From positions 2,558,501-2,622,500 of the forward strand of contig CP004371.1 in NCBI GenBank assembly GCA_000597885.1: a stretch of 64,000 nucleotides of DNA, written 5' to 3'. Positions 1-9,549 of this stretch are shown one piece after another. The stretch comes from Flammeovirgaceae bacterium 311 (lineage in GTDB: Bacteria > Bacteroidota > Bacteroidia > Cytophagales > Cyclobacteriaceae). Within the stretch, counting starts at the first letter, position 1, and every line of letters begins with the position of its first letter. Under the pieces are notes generated by a model, which ran no database searches, had not been told where the DNA came from, and was given only the letters and a program-made list of their open reading frames with translations. A program made the translations under genes and the position numbers.

Positions 1-857
1 CCCAGCAGCGGCCGGCTTACTCGCAGTATATGTTCAATGGCTTAGCCCTTAATCCCGCCTATGCGGGCAGCCAGAAGCAGTTTAATGCCATGGCTGTTAT
101 CCGCAGCCAGTGGGTTAACTTTGAGGGTGCTCCCAAGACACAGCTGCTTAGTGTGCATGCTCCCCTGGACCGAAAGAACATTGGTCTGGGCATGCTCATC
201 TCTCACGAGAACATTGGTGTGCATACCGACTGGAGTGCTTATGCCTCTTATGCCTACCAGATCAAGTTCAAAAGGGCCGGCATACTTTCGCTGGGATTGC
301 AGGGTGGTATAAACTACCGCCAGTCTGATTTTACCAAGCTAACCGTACAGGCAGGATCCGACCCGCTGCTGGGCTACCATCGTAAATCTACCGTTAACTT
401 TGGTACAGGTGCCTTCTATAGTACCCGCAAGGGTTACGTGGGGCTGTCGTCTCCTTATCTTGTTGAAAACAAAACTTTCAATGTAGAGGACGATGGTACG
501 GTTACTGAAAACAGGGAAGCCCGCTATTACTACCTTACAGCTGGTAAAGTCTTTGAACTGGGGCCTAAGGTACAGACAATGCCTTCTGTACTGCTACGCC
601 TGCAGGATAATATGCCAGTGGGTTATGACCTTAGTGTAAACTTCTACTATAACAAAGTATTGGGTACGGGTATCTCCTATCGCAATGGTGACTCTATCAT
701 TGGTATGTTCCAGTTGATCCTGAATGAAAACGTAAACTTTGGTTACGCCTATGACTACACCCTGTCCAGCTTACGCAATCATACCCAGGGATCTCATGAA
801 CTCATGCTTAATTACCGCATCAGATTAAGTCCCGAACCCTGCCATACATACTTCTAA
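1..857 (+). CDS. PorP/SprF-family type IX secretion outer-membrane protein (5' partial)
   Basis: The reading frame is open from base 3, so the true start lies before the window. The visible N-terminus contains QYMFN...LNPAYAGS, the hallmark just after the signal peptide of PorP/SprF proteins. The remaining 285 or so residues are rich in alternating aromatic/polar strands, as expected of a small outer-membrane beta-barrel. Family members are part of, or associated with, the type IX secretion and gliding machinery of Bacteroidota and help hold particular secreted proteins at the surface. The gene ends in a strong terminator. Which secreted protein or OmpA-like partner it serves cannot be told, because the upstream genes are outside the window. 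Confidence 0.9.
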   Translation, partial: QQRPAYSQYMFNGLALNPAYAGSQKQFNAMAVIRSQWVNFEGAPKTQLLSVHAPLDRKNIGLGMLISHENIGVHTDWSAYASYAYQIKFKRAGILSLGLQGGINYRQSDFTKLTVQAGSDPLLGYHRKSTVNFGTGAFYSTRKGYVGLSSPYLVENKTFNVEDDGTVTENREARYYYLTAGKVFELGPKVQTMPSVLLRLQDNMPVGYDLSVNFYYNKVLGTGISYRNGDSIIGMFQLILNENVNFGYAYDYTLSSLRNHTQGSHELMLNYRIRLSPEPCHTYF

Positions 858-880
858 TAACAAAAAATTTACATACAAAA

Positions 881-912
881 GCAGACCCGACTGGTCTGCT
901 TTTTTTATTTTT
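881..912 (+). terminator. Rho-independent terminator of the PorP/SprF gene
   Basis: A 7-bp stem gcagacc/ggtctgc (881-887 with 893-899) is followed by a T-rich run. It lies 23 bases after the stop codon. Confidence 0.85.
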
Positions 913-1172
913 AAGTGACTCATACTACTCAGATATGCTATAGATTTCGAATGAACTTTGTTGAGACATACCAATATAGTCCTATTTCTAAAGCCAAAAA
1001 ATCTTTGTTTAACCAACAATATCCTTTCTGAAACACATAAATTTTCATCGTATAATTTCAAAATTGTTACTTTTTTCCCCAATTCTTTGAAATTCGTCAT
1101 TAAAACAGGCTTTTTAGATATTTTTAACCTTCAGAATTGGAATATTACAAACTCTTCCTGTATAATTGGTTT
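913..1172. other. AT-rich intergenic region before the MarR gene
   Basis: Together with the terminator to its left this makes about 315 bases without a gene. It is clearly more AT-rich than its surroundings. I see no RNA gene and no credible reading frame. It presumably carries the promoter of the MarR-family gene; a TATAAT-like string lies only 6 bases before that start and is probably not a working -10 in this phylum. Confidence 0.5.
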
Positions 1173-1640
1173 ATGAAAATTGAAGACGAAATCCATCAGA
1201 AGCATTTCAGGAATGAACACCAGCGGGCTGCTATAAACCTTATATATTCTCATAGCTGGCTCACCACAAAAATCAAGCAATTTTTAAGTGAGTTTGATAT
1301 TACCATGCAGCAGTTCAATGTGCTCCGAATTCTGCGCGGCCAGCACCCCGAGAGTATCTCTACCTCGGTTATTCGCGAGCGCATGCTGGACCGTAACTCA
1401 GATGCCAGCCGTATTGTAGACAGACTACATAAGCAAGAACTGGTAGACAAGCAACCCTGCCCCAGCGACAGGCGCCTGGTAGATGTACGCATCAGCAGTA
1501 AAGGCCTAAGGCTGCTTGAAACAATCGATCAGCGCCAGCAGGAAATAGAAAGCTTTCTATCAAATATTTCTGAAGACGAAGCCAAAGAACTAAACCGCAT
1601 CCTGGACAAAATTCGCAGCAATCCGGATGAAATCAGCTAG
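1173..1640 (+). CDS. MarR-family transcriptional regulator
   Basis: The 155-residue protein has the MarR winged-helix layout: an N-terminal dimerisation helix, a recognition region around LRILRGQHPES..SVIRERMLDRNSDASRIV, then the wing motif PSDRRLVDVRIS and a C-terminal helix. The DxR of the wing (SDRR) is the conserved DNA-contacting element of the family. I chose the start at 1173 (MKIEDE) because the 12 extra residues of the longer frame (from 1137) are AT-rich and look non-coding. MarR proteins usually repress nearby genes in response to small aromatic ligands or oxidants. Here there is no same-strand partner, so the target is unknown. Confidence 0.88.
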   Translation: MKIEDEIHQKHFRNEHQRAAINLIYSHSWLTTKIKQFLSEFDITMQQFNVLRILRGQHPESISTSVIRERMLDRNSDASRIVDRLHKQELVDKQPCPSDRRLVDVRISSKGLRLLETIDQRQQEIESFLSNISEDEAKELNRILDKIRSNPDEIS

Positions 1641-1686
1641 TGCTGCAAAAAGCATAAAAAGCAACTCCTGTTCTGTAACAACTAAA

Positions 1687-1727
1687 GCGGCCGCTGGTGA
1701 ATTACCAGCGGCCGCTTCTTATTTTTA
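1687..1727 (+). terminator. Terminator between MarR gene and hemE
   Basis: A perfect 12-bp stem gcggccgctggt/accagcggccgc (1687-1698 with 1704-1715) is followed by a T-rich stretch on the plus strand. It sits between convergent genes and may also help stop hemE transcription. Confidence 0.85.
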
Positions 1728-1756
1728 ACTACTATGCGTTTTTGGGTAATGCCGTG

Positions 1757-2800
1757 CTAGCGGCGCATGCTGCTGCTGTACTCTTTTACGGTTTCAATAA
1801 AAACCTTCACCATTTCCGGGTTGGTATCCGGATAAACCCCATGCCCCAGGTTGGCAATATGCCGGTATGGGCCAAACTGGTCCAGCATTTGCCGGGTAGC
1901 GGCCGCTACTTCCTGTGTATTGCCATACAACACGCAGGGGTCCAGGTTGCCCTGAAATGTTTTATCCGGACCCACCCACTTGCGGCAGGTTTCCGGATCC
2001 ATCTGCCAGTCAAGGCCAAGGGTCTGACAGGGAAGTGCAGCCATTTCCGGCAGGGCAAACCAGGCACCTTTCGCAAAAACTGTAAGCGGTACCTGCCCGT
2101 TCAGGGCTTCGCAAATTTGCCTGATGTAGACAAGAGAAAAATTACGGTACTGCTCCGGCCCCAGAATACCTGCCCAGGAATCGAACACCTGCAGCAGATC
2201 AGCTCCTGCTTTTACCTGCGCCTGCAGGTAGGCAATGGTAGAATCGGTGATCATTTGCAGCAGCTGATGCGCCAGTTCAGGCTCAGTATAGAGCATTTTA
2301 CGGGCTTTGGAAAAAGTTTTGCTGCCGCTACCCTCTACCATGTAGCAAAATATGGTAAAAGGCGCACCGGCAAAACCAATCAGCGGTACGCGCCCGTTAA
2401 GCTCTTTTTTGGTAATGCGGATGGCCTCCAGCACATAGCCCAGGTCAGCTTCGGCATCGGCCACTTTTAAGGTCTTAAGATCCTGCGCCGAAGAAACTGT
2501 TTTTGGAAAATAAGGACCCTTTTTCTCCTGCATTTCATAAAGGCAGCCCATGGCTTCCGGAATTACCAGAATATCAGAAAAAATAATGGCAGCATCCACT
2601 CCCAGAATATCTACCGGCTGTATGGTTACCTCGGCAGCCCGTTCCGGGGTTTTCACTAATTCAATAAAATCACGTAAACTATTTCTTACCGCACGGTATT
2701 CTGGCAGAATACGGCCTGCCTGTCGCATAAGCCATACAGGGGTACGTTCTGTTGTTTCGCCTCGGGCTGCACGCAGCAGCAGATCATTCTTAAGTTCCAT
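1757..2800 (-). CDS. hemE: Uroporphyrinogen III decarboxylase
   Basis: This enzyme removes four acetate carboxyls from uroporphyrinogen III to give coproporphyrinogen III in heme biosynthesis. The 347-residue protein has the N-terminal substrate-binding signature MRQAGR (residues 25-30), the FSDIL motif after DAAIIF, and the C-terminal NLGHGV segment. The start at 2800 (MELKND) fits the family length. The frame stays open to 3328, but that part runs antisense through the serine dehydratase gene and is not coding. A promoter match lies just upstream. No other heme gene is adjacent. Confidence 0.97.
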   Translation of the reverse strand: MELKNDLLLRAARGETTERTPVWLMRQAGRILPEYRAVRNSLRDFIELVKTPERAAEVTIQPVDILGVDAAIIFSDILVIPEAMGCLYEMQEKKGPYFPKTVSSAQDLKTLKVADAEADLGYVLEAIRITKKELNGRVPLIGFAGAPFTIFCYMVEGSGSKTFSKARKMLYTEPELAHQLLQMITDSTIAYLQAQVKAGADLLQVFDSWAGILGPEQYRNFSLVYIRQICEALNGQVPLTVFAKGAWFALPEMAALPCQTLGLDWQMDPETCRKWVGPDKTFQGNLDPCVLYGNTQEVAAATRQMLDQFGPYRHIANLGHGVYPDTNPEMVKVFIETVKEYSSSMRR

Positions 2801-2806
2801 AGGGCA

Positions 2807-2837
2807 CAAAAGTAGTATGAGAATTATTGCAAGACAA
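2807..2837 (-). promoter_or_regulatory. Predicted hemE promoter
   Basis: On the minus strand there is TTG (2837-2835), a 20-nt spacer and TACTTTTG (2814-2807), a full match to the Bacteroidota consensus. It lies 6 bases before the hemE start. Confidence 0.65.
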
Positions 2838-2929
2838 AGGGGCCGCCAAAGACTATAGCCTTTTTTTACACAATGCAAACGATTGATGAAGATCCTTTTC
2901 CTTACCTTTACATTGAATAACACACGAAT

Positions 2930-3838
2930 ATGAGTTTTCTGTTTGATGATTTTTTGGGATGGAAGGCCTACTGCGAAAAAAATGGCCTGCTCCTGCACCA
3001 GAGTGTAGCCGAGTATGAAGGGGAGCAAAAGGGAAAATCTCCGGAGGCAATCCGCGAAGGACTCAGGCGGGCTTATGAAGTTATGAAAGATGCTGTGCAA
3101 ACAGGTCTGACGGAAGATATGAAATCGCGTTCGGGCATGATTGACAATGGCGGCAAAAAGGTATTTAACCACTCCCTTGCCATCCTGTCGCCTGAATTTC
3201 AAAGGTTGATTGCCCGTGCCCTGGCAGCCAAGGAAGTAAATTCCTGCATGGGCCGTGTGGTGGCAGCTCCCACAGCAGGTGCCTCGGGCATATTGCCGGG
3301 TACACTCTACACCCTGCAGGAAATACACGGACTGGAAGATGAGCAGATGATAGATGGCCTGCTGGTGGCAGCAGGCATAGCCCTGATCATTCAGCAGCAG
3401 GCCTCATTGGCAGGCGCTGTTGGAGGCTGCCAGGCCGAAACAGGCAGTGCGGCAGCCATGGCCTCTGGTGCTATGGTACATATTTTGGGCGGAAGTATAG
3501 AGCAGGTATTTAATGCTGTTGCCATTACCATACAATGCATGCTGGGCCTGGTGTGCGATCCGGTTGCCGGCCTGGTAGAAGTGCCCTGCGTAGTACGTAA
3601 TGCCAGTGCCTCGGCCATTGCCTTTTCTTCTGCACAAATTGCACTGGCGGGCGTAGGGGGTACCATACCAGTAGATGAATGCATAGAAGCCATGGGCGAA
3701 ATAGGCCAGAGCATGGAAGCACGCTATAAAGAAACCGCACTGGGTGGTTTAGCCGCCACCACTACCGGACAAGCCATTAGCAAAAGGGTGCTGATTCAGG
3801 ATATTGAAATACTGCCTGATGAGGAAAAACCAGAATAA
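2930..3838 (+). CDS. sdaAA: L-serine dehydratase, iron-sulfur type, alpha subunit/domain
   Basis: This [4Fe-4S] enzyme deaminates L-serine to pyruvate and ammonia. The 302-residue protein matches the alpha (catalytic) domain. It has SGMIDNGG near residue 68, the conserved cysteines Cys106 (NSCMGR), Cys167 (GGCQAE) and Cys209 (LVCDPV) that bind the cluster, and the glycine-rich [11 protein letters not shown] loop. The beta domain, fused in many bacteria, is absent and no sdaAB gene is adjacent, so the partner must be elsewhere. The gene is divergent from hemE; a near-consensus promoter (TTG, 17 nt, TACCTTTA) ends at 2910. Confidence 0.93.
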   Translation: MSFLFDDFLGWKAYCEKNGLLLHQSVAEYEGEQKGKSPEAIREGLRRAYEVMKDAVQTGLTEDMKSRSGMIDNGGKKVFNHSLAILSPEFQRLIARALAAKEVNSCMGRVVAAPTAGASGILPGTLYTLQEIHGLEDEQMIDGLLVAAGIALIIQQQASLAGAVGGCQAETGSAAAMASGAMVHILGGSIEQVFNAVAITIQCMLGLVCDPVAGLVEVPCVVRNASASAIAFSSAQIALAGVGGTIPVDECIEAMGEIGQSMEARYKETALGGLAATTTGQAISKRVLIQDIEILPDEEKPE

Positions 3839-4036
3839 TCAGGACCGGTGCCTGAAATTGAGAAACGAATGGTGCCTGGTAGCAATCGCATAGCCTTCGC
3901 CCGGCTCTTTCTAAATTGAAACTGCAATTATTTCATTTACAGTATACACTCATAAACAGGTAAATACTGGTTATGCAATACCTATTGCTGCCATGAGGCG
4001 TTCGTGAGAGATGCCGGCGTGCCTGATTGCAGTAAG

Positions 4037-4483
4037 CTATATCTCGGGGAGCATAGACCTGCTACCATGAAGGATTCCGCTTAACACAAGCCCCCAGAAT
4101 ACTGCGCTGACCAGCATGCTAAGAATGATCTTCTGACGGTCGCCGGAAAAAGTATTTACCAGCAGCGCACCGCCAATTGGTGAAAAAATCAGGGGAGTTA
4201 AAAAGCTTACACCAAATATTCCCCAGCGTTTCCAGATTTTAACGAACCTGCGGGTATTAGGCGTAAAGAGTTTTCGTTTCCTGCCAATAATCTTATGTAC
4301 CCACAGCCGAATACCCGGGCCCAGCAGCGTGAGCAGCAGCACAGTTGTCATCATGCCCAGGATGCTAAAGAGCGCACTTTCCCAGAAGCTAAGGCCTGTA
4401 GCCACCCCTGCCAGTGGGCCGGCAATGAATTTTACCATGCTGCTCAGGTACACTGTAAGATATTTCAGGAACGCTCCGAACAT
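4037..4483 (-). CDS. Small integral membrane protein (small multidrug export protein-like)
   Basis: The 148-residue protein has about four hydrophobic segments separated by a basic cytoplasmic loop (IIGRKRKLFTPNTRRFVKIWKRWG). The order of segments and a proline/glycine-rich stretch (LTPLIFSPIGGALL) resemble the small multidrug export family (PF06695), but the function of that family is poorly established and I call it only by resemblance. Its ATG directly abuts the stop codon of the upstream antiporter gene (TAA then ATG at 4483), which indicates translational coupling and a common mRNA with upp and the antiporter. Confidence 0.6.
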   Translation of the reverse strand: MFGAFLKYLTVYLSSMVKFIAGPLAGVATGLSFWESALFSILGMMTTVLLLTLLGPGIRLWVHKIIGRKRKLFTPNTRRFVKIWKRWGIFGVSFLTPLIFSPIGGALLVNTFSGDRQKIILSMLVSAVFWGLVLSGILHGSRSMLPEI

Positions 4484-5431
4484 TTAACTGATCACAAAAT
4501 AGGTGTATACGCAATATACTGATAATAAAACGCCTCCCTCTATGCGGCTGATGGTGCGCTTTATGAACATCATGGGCAGCACCAGCAGCGTAATGGCCAG
4601 CATCCACACCATATCAACGTTCATAATATCACTACTAACGTATACTTCTTTTATGATGCTGGTGATGCCTAAAATGGAAAATATATTAAAAATATTTGAT
4701 CCAAGCAGATTACCCACTGCCAGATCGCTTTCCTTTTTAAAAGCCGCGATCACAGAGGTAACCAGCTCGGGCAGGCTTGTACCCACTGCCACCACCGTAA
4801 TACTGATTACCCGCTCGGTTACTCCCAGGTAAGTAGCAAGCTCCCGGGCACTGCCCACAAACCATTCGGAGCCAAAGTACAGGCCTGTAATACCAGCCAG
4901 CAAAAAGAGCACGTCTTTCCAGGGCGCTTTGGAAGGCAGGGGCTCGTCCATTACATCTTCCAGGGCGTGTTTGCTGATGTTTTCCTTACGGCTCTTTCTG
5001 ATTAGAAATACAATATATATGATGAGCAGCACCACAAAAAGCACACCTTCCAGCTGGTTGATGTAGCTATCCTGCATAATGCCCCACAACAGCAGCGAAG
5101 CACCCATGGTCACCGGCCAGTCAATTTTAAGGCTGTCCTTATGCACAATAATTGGTGTGATTAGTGCAGCTACGCCCAGCACCAGGGCCAGGTTACAAAT
5201 ATTGGAGCCTACCACATTGCCCATGGAAATATCGGGTGTACCCTCCAGGGCAGCTCTTATGCTTACAAATAATTCCGGGGCAGAAGTGCCAAAGGCCACT
5301 ACCGTTAAGCCTACCACAAGAGTAGATATTTTGAAGCGCAGTGCAAGACTGGAAGCACCACGCACTAAAAAATCACCACTTACAATCAGCAATGCAAGAC
5401 CTGCCAGCAATAGCAGTGTTGTAAATACCAT
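4484..5431 (-). CDS. Sodium/calcium antiporter family protein (CaCA)
   Basis: The 315-residue inner-membrane protein carries the two inverted alpha-repeats of the cation/calcium exchanger superfamily: FGTSAPELFVS with GNVVGSNICN in the first half, and VGTSLPELVTS with GNLLGSNIFN in the second. The acidic Glu in each PEL motif and the GSN motif line the ion pathway. About ten transmembrane segments with a charged central loop (RKSRKENISKH) fit the YrbG-like subgroup. It starts 5 bases after the upp stop and abuts the next gene, so the three genes form an operon. Ion specificity cannot be read from the sequence. Confidence 0.92.
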   Translation of the reverse strand: MVFTTLLLLAGLALLIVSGDFLVRGASSLALRFKISTLVVGLTVVAFGTSAPELFVSIRAALEGTPDISMGNVVGSNICNLALVLGVAALITPIIVHKDSLKIDWPVTMGASLLLWGIMQDSYINQLEGVLFVVLLIIYIVFLIRKSRKENISKHALEDVMDEPLPSKAPWKDVLFLLAGITGLYFGSEWFVGSARELATYLGVTERVISITVVAVGTSLPELVTSVIAAFKKESDLAVGNLLGSNIFNIFSILGITSIIKEVYVSSDIMNVDMVWMLAITLLVLPMMFIKRTISRIEGGVLLSVYCVYTYFVIS

Positions 5432-5436
5432 TTTAC

Positions 5437-6084
5437 TTAAAGTTTTTCTCCATACGAAAGGTCTCCGGCATCGCCCAAACCCGGCACTATATACGCCTTT
5501 TCATTCAATCGTTCATCAAGTGCCACCACCCAAAGTGAATAAGGCAGCTGCAGCTGCTCCTTCAGATAAGCCACTCCCTCCGGCGCTGCAATAACTGCTG
5601 CAATGTGTATATGTTTGGGCTTTTCGCTGGCACAGAGGGCTTCCAGGGTCTGCACCATAGATTTTCCGGACGCCAGCATGGGGTCTATCACAATCAGGAT
5701 GCGGTCCTGAATGGAGGGTGCCGTCTGGTAGTTTAGCTCCACCCGCAGGTCTTCTGCACTGGTATGCGGCGCACGGTATGCCCCTATAAAACCCGTATCG
5801 GCTTTATCGAAAACCTGAAGAAAGCCCTCGTAGAATGGAATACCTGCACGAAGAATGGGTACCAGCACCGGCTGCAGGGCTGGCACATCTACTTCACAAT
5901 CACCTAATGGCGTTTGCACTGTTTGCTGCTTGTAGGGAAGCACCCTAGATATTTCGTAGGCCAGCAGCACCCCCAGGCGCTCCAGGTTATGCCTGAACCG
6001 TAGGCGGTCTTTTTGTATCTGAGTATCGCGCAGCTCTGCCAGGTACTGATTGGCAATAGAAGGCTCTCTGTTCAATATAAACAT
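5437..6084 (-). CDS. upp: Uracil phosphoribosyltransferase
   Basis: The enzyme salvages uracil by joining it to PRPP, giving UMP. The 215-residue protein has the N-terminal LAELRD motif, the PRPP loop IVIDPMLASGKS and the uracil-binding stretch near the C-terminus (PGLGDAGDLSYG). I chose the start at 6084 (MFILNREPS), which matches the usual family length; the longer frame from 6132 adds 16 residues unlike the family. It is the first gene of an apparent operon with the Na/Ca antiporter and a small membrane protein, an unusual partnership with no obvious functional link. Confidence 0.95.
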   Translation of the reverse strand: MFILNREPSIANQYLAELRDTQIQKDRLRFRHNLERLGVLLAYEISRVLPYKQQTVQTPLGDCEVDVPALQPVLVPILRAGIPFYEGFLQVFDKADTGFIGAYRAPHTSAEDLRVELNYQTAPSIQDRILIVIDPMLASGKSMVQTLEALCASEKPKHIHIAAVIAAPEGVAYLKEQLQLPYSLWVVALDERLNEKAYIVPGLGDAGDLSYGEKL

Positions 6085-6250
6085 GCCGTAATTAAAAAAT
6101 GCTAAGCTAAATAATGCCGCTGCCTCTTGCAAGCTTCATACAAGGGCACAGTGCCGCAAATACATTACTAAGACAATCTCTTTTAAATTAATCAGTCAGC
6201 CTCTGTTACTGTTCGTATATTTTTCCACTACTTTACTTTTTTTGCGCATT

Positions 6251-7165
6251 ATGAACTTTGCACTACTCAAACAACTCTGCCAGATACACGCTCCCTGCGG
6301 CGAAGAAGCAACTTTAAAAGAATTCCTGCTCTCCTACATTCGCAAGCAAAGCCCTAAATGGAAAGTACAGCCCAAGATCGTGGCAGGCCCTCAGCTGCAG
6401 GATGCATTTATGCTGGTTTTTGGCAAACCACGCACTGCTGTATTTGCCCATATGGACAGTATTGGCTTTACCGTACGCTACCAGAACCAGCTGGTACCCA
6501 TTGGGGGGCCTCATGCCGAAACAGGCTATGTGCTGACGGGCACCGACAGCCTTGGCCCTATTGAGTGCAGCCTGGTAGAAGAAGACGGGCGGCTAAGCTA
6601 CAAATTTGGCAGAGCCATTGAGAGAGGCACCAGCCTGGTGTTTAAGGCCCACTGGCGCGAAGAAGAAGACAGCATTCAATGCTGCTACATGGACAACCGC
6701 CTGGGGGTTTTCAATGCCCTGAAGCTGTGCGAGGAGCTGGAAAACGGGGTGATTGCCTTTACCTGCTGGGAAGAACATGGCGGCGGCTCAGTACCGCTCA
6801 TTGCCCGCATCCTGTACGAAGAATATGGCGTGCAGCAGGCGCTTGTCTCCGACATTACCTGGGTAACCGAGGGGGTGCATGCCGGAGAGGGAGTAGTAAT
6901 TTCTATGCGAGATCGCAACATACCACGCCGCAGCTGGGTTAATCGCATCATAGCACTGGCAAAAGAAAGTGGCATCGATTACCAGCTGGAGGTAGAAGGT
7001 GGCGGCTCCAGCGACGGACGTGAGCTGCAGCAATCGCCCTATCCTTTCGACTGGTGCTTTATTGGTGCTCCCGAAGAGCATGTACACAGCCCTGAAGAAC
7101 TGGTGCATAAACATGATATTGAGGCCATGATACAGCTTTACCAATACCTGATGGAGAAGCTGTAA
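6251..7165 (+). CDS. M20/M28/M42-type metallopeptidase
   Basis: The 304-residue cytoplasmic protein shows the metal-ligand pattern of co-catalytic zinc aminopeptidases, closest to M42: His67 in FAHMDSIGF, bridging Asp148 in YMDNRLG, Glu174/Glu175 in CWEEHGGG, Asp201 in VSDITW and a C-terminal His in EEHVHSPEE. The typical M42 PDZ-like insert lies between the first His and the bridging Asp. The ATG at 6251 is preferred over an in-frame TTG at 6242. Substrates are probably short peptides. It lies upstream of hpt on the same strand with a 61-base gap. Confidence 0.85.
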   Translation: MNFALLKQLCQIHAPCGEEATLKEFLLSYIRKQSPKWKVQPKIVAGPQLQDAFMLVFGKPRTAVFAHMDSIGFTVRYQNQLVPIGGPHAETGYVLTGTDSLGPIECSLVEEDGRLSYKFGRAIERGTSLVFKAHWREEEDSIQCCYMDNRLGVFNALKLCEELENGVIAFTCWEEHGGGSVPLIARILYEEYGVQQALVSDITWVTEGVHAGEGVVISMRDRNIPRRSWVNRIIALAKESGIDYQLEVEGGGSSDGRELQQSPYPFDWCFIGAPEEHVHSPEELVHKHDIEAMIQLYQYLMEKL

Positions 7166-7226
7166 AAGAATTTTTATATGTTTGCCCCTAAACTGCAAAA
7201 GCCTGAAGAGCTAAAGCCCCAGCCTT

Positions 7227-7754
7227 ATGACGATCAAGGATAAAGAATTTGTTCCCTATCTTGAAAGCAAGCGCATACAGGAAGCCGTTACCCAGCTGGC
7301 TACCCGCATCAATAATGATTATGCCGGTAAAACACCCCTGCTGCTGGCAGTGTTGAATGGTTCTTTTATGTTTGCTGCCGACCTGATGCGCAATCTAAAC
7401 ATACCGGTCGAGATCAGCTTTATCAGGCTTAGCTCCTACAAAAGCACCAGGAGCTCGGGGCGTGTAAAGGAGCTCATAGGGCTGGAAGAAAATATTTTTG
7501 GCCGCCACCTGATTATTGTGGAAGATATTGTAGACACCGGCCTTACCATGCGCCACCTGCTGAACGAGCTGCAGGAGCTGGGGCCCAAATCGCTGGAGGT
7601 AGCCACTTTGCTGCATAAATCAGAAGCAACCAAAGAAGTGATAGACCTGAAATACGTGGGATTTGTAATTCCAAAAAAGTTTGTGGTGGGTTATGGGCTG
7701 GATTATGACGGGCAGGGCCGCAACCTGAACGATATATACTCCCTGGCGAACTAA
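7227..7754 (+). CDS. hpt: Hypoxanthine phosphoribosyltransferase
   Basis: The enzyme converts hypoxanthine (and often guanine) with PRPP to IMP or GMP in purine salvage. The 175-residue protein has the 13-residue PRPP signature IIVEDIVDTGLT (residues 96-107), the VLNGS cis-peptide loop near residue 42, and the purine-contacting KYVGFVIPKKFVVGYG segment. Length is normal for the family. It precedes adk on the same strand, but a good promoter between them suggests adk can be transcribed separately. Confidence 0.97.
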   Translation: MTIKDKEFVPYLESKRIQEAVTQLATRINNDYAGKTPLLLAVLNGSFMFAADLMRNLNIPVEISFIRLSSYKSTRSSGRVKELIGLEENIFGRHLIIVEDIVDTGLTMRHLLNELQELGPKSLEVATLLHKSEATKEVIDLKYVGFVIPKKFVVGYGLDYDGQGRNLNDIYSLAN

Positions 7755-7785
7755 AACAGTACTTTTTTAATTTAGCGGATAAGCT

Positions 7786-7793
7786 TATCTTTG
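7786..7793 (+). promoter_or_regulatory. Predicted adk promoter -7 element
   Basis: TATCTTTG matches TAnnTTTG exactly, 43 bases before the adk start. No clear TTG lies at the ideal distance upstream. Confidence 0.5.
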
Positions 7794-7836
7794 AACCCTT
7801 TATAAGAAGAGGCCCCCGGGCTGAAAATCAACTATT

Positions 7837-8415
7837 ATGCTGAACATTGTATTGTTTGGCGCTCCAGGTGCCGGTAAGGGCACTCAAAGCGAAAAACTGA
7901 TCGAAAAATATCAACTGCTGCACCTCTCTACAGGTGATCTTTTCAGGATGCACCTTAGCCAGGGCACAGAGCTGGGTAAGCTTGCCCGCAAATATATGGA
8001 CGAAGGCCACCTGGTACCTGACTCAGTTGTAATCGGGATGGTTCGCGATAAAATAGAAGCAAACCAGGACAGTAAGGGCTTTATCTTCGATGGTTTTCCA
8101 CGCACAGTACCCCAGGCAGAGGCACTGGATAACATGCTGGAAGAGCTGGGCCTTCGCATCAGCTGCATGCTGGCGCTTGATGTGCCTGAGGAAGAGCTAA
8201 AACGCCGCCTGGCAGAAAGGGGCAAGATCTCCGGCCGTACCGACGATCAGGATCCGGAAAAAATCAATACCCGCATACAGGTATACCGCAACGAAACCCT
8301 GCCCGTGGCAGAGTATTATAAAGAGCAGGATAAGTTTATTCCGATACAAGGAGTAGGCAGCATTGAAGACATCTTTAATGCCATCTGCAGCAAAATAGAA
8401 GAGCAGGCAAAATAG
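7837..8415 (+). CDS. adk: Adenylate kinase
   Basis: The enzyme interconverts ATP + AMP and 2 ADP. The 192-residue protein has the P-loop GAPGAGKGT (residues 8-16), the AMP-binding stretch STGDLFR, the FDGFPRT motif and the LID start RGKISGRTDD. The LID is short and lacks the four-Cys zinc site, as in the short-form enzymes of Bacteroidota. It ends before a strong terminator and is followed by obgE. Confidence 0.98.
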   Translation: MLNIVLFGAPGAGKGTQSEKLIEKYQLLHLSTGDLFRMHLSQGTELGKLARKYMDEGHLVPDSVVIGMVRDKIEANQDSKGFIFDGFPRTVPQAEALDNMLEELGLRISCMLALDVPEEELKRRLAERGKISGRTDDQDPEKINTRIQVYRNETLPVAEYYKEQDKFIPIQGVGSIEDIFNAICSKIEEQAK

Positions 8416-8467
8416 GCACCAGCGCAAAAAATGCCCGGAGCCTGATGTAAAAAATACTTTCATCTAT

Positions 8468-8498
8468 GTGCTGCCCCAACCAAAGGGCAGCACTTTTT
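8468..8498 (+). terminator. Terminator of adk
   Basis: A 9-bp stem gtgctgccc/gggcagcac (8468-8476 with 8485-8493) is followed by TTTTTG. Confidence 0.85.
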
Positions 8499-8544
8499 GT
8501 ACATATATATACTGGCAGACAGCAAAAAAGCACTGCCGAACACT

Positions 8545-9549
8545 ATGGCACAGTCCAACTTTATAGATCACGTTAAATTCTGTTCCCGTTCCGGGGCCGG
8601 CGGTGCTGGCGCCATACACTTCAGGCGGGAAAAATATGTTCCCAAAGGTGGTCCCGATGGTGGCGATGGCGGCCGTGGCGGCCACATTATTCTGCGGGGC
8701 AACTCACAGCTATGGACCCTGCTGCACTTAAAATACCGCAAACACGTCATTGCCGATAATGGCGTGGCAGGTTCCGGCCAAAACTCCAGCGGCGCCCAGG
8801 GCAAAGACGAAATTCTGGATGTACCACTCGGCACTGTTGCCAAAGATGCCGAAACAGGCGAGGTACTTTTTGAGATCACCGAAGATGGCCAGGAAAAAAT
8901 ATTAACTCCAGGCGGCCGTGGCGGACAGGGCAACAGCCATTACAAATCATCCACCAACCAGGCCCCGCATTTTGCCCAGCCTGGTGAACCCGGCAGGGAG
9001 GAATGGATTGTACTGGAGCTCAAGCTACTGGCCGATGTTGGCTTGGTAGGCTTCCCCAACGCAGGCAAAAGCACGCTGCTGGCTTCTGTTTCGGCAGCTA
9101 AGCCCGAAATTGCCGACTATGCCTTTACCACCATTGTGCCAAACCTGGGTGTGGTACCCTACCGCGATTACCGCTCTTTTGTAATGGCAGATATCCCCGG
9201 CATTATCGAGGGTGCCGCCGAAGGCCGTGGTCTTGGCGTACGCTTTCTGCGCCACATAGAGCGCAACTCCATCCTGCTCTTTATGATCCCGGCCGATGCC
9301 AAAGACCTGCGCAAGGAATATAACATTCTCATCAATGAGCTCCAGCAGTTCAATCCCGAACTGTTGGACAAGCAGCGTATCCTTGCCATCAGCAAGAGCG
9401 ATCTTCTTGACGATGAGCTGATGGAAGAAATGGAGAAGGAGCTCCCCACCGAACTGCCTTCCGTATTTATCTCGGCAGTAACAGGCTATAACCTGGATAA
9501 GCTGAAAGACCTGATCTGGAAGACGCTGCATAGTGAAACGAGTGAGTGA
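8545..9549 (+). CDS. obgE: Obg family GTPase
   Basis: A GTPase bound to the large ribosomal subunit, involved in 50S assembly and growth control. The 334-residue protein begins with the glycine-rich OBG fold ([15 protein letters not shown], residues 1-160), then the G domain: G1 GFPNAGKS at 169-176, G3 [10 protein letters not shown]4 SKSD. The C-terminal OCT domain is absent, as is usual in this phylum. I start at MAQSNFIDH (8545), matching the family, not the upstream ATG at 8497. The last codons and stop (GAGTGA) lie inside a repeat element that starts here, so the extreme C-terminus may have been altered by its insertion. Confidence 0.97.
   Translation: MAQSNFIDHVKFCSRSGAGGAGAIHFRREKYVPKGGPDGGDGGRGGHIILRGNSQLWTLLHLKYRKHVIADNGVAGSGQNSSGAQGKDEILDVPLGTVAKDAETGEVLFEITEDGQEKILTPGGRGGQGNSHYKSSTNQAPHFAQPGEPGREEWIVLELKLLADVGLVGFPNAGKSTLLASVSAAKPEIADYAFTTIVPNLGVVPYRDYRSFVMADIPGIIEGAAEGRGLGVRFLRHIERNSILLFMIPADAKDLRKEYNILINELQQFNPELLDKQRILAISKSDLLDDELMEEMEKELPTELPSVFISAVTGYNLDKLKDLIWKTLHSETSE

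Noticed and set aside
1156-1172. TATAAT string before the MarR gene as a -10 box
   Set aside because: Only 6 bases from the start codon and not the promoter type of this phylum; AT-rich region makes it likely by chance.
1697-2470. Plus-strand frame of about 250 codons inside hemE
   Set aside because: Antisense shadow of hemE and starts within the terminator hairpin.
2801-3328. N-terminal extension of the hemE frame by 176 codons
   Set aside because: It runs antisense through the serine dehydratase gene; the family start is at 2800 with a consensus promoter just upstream.
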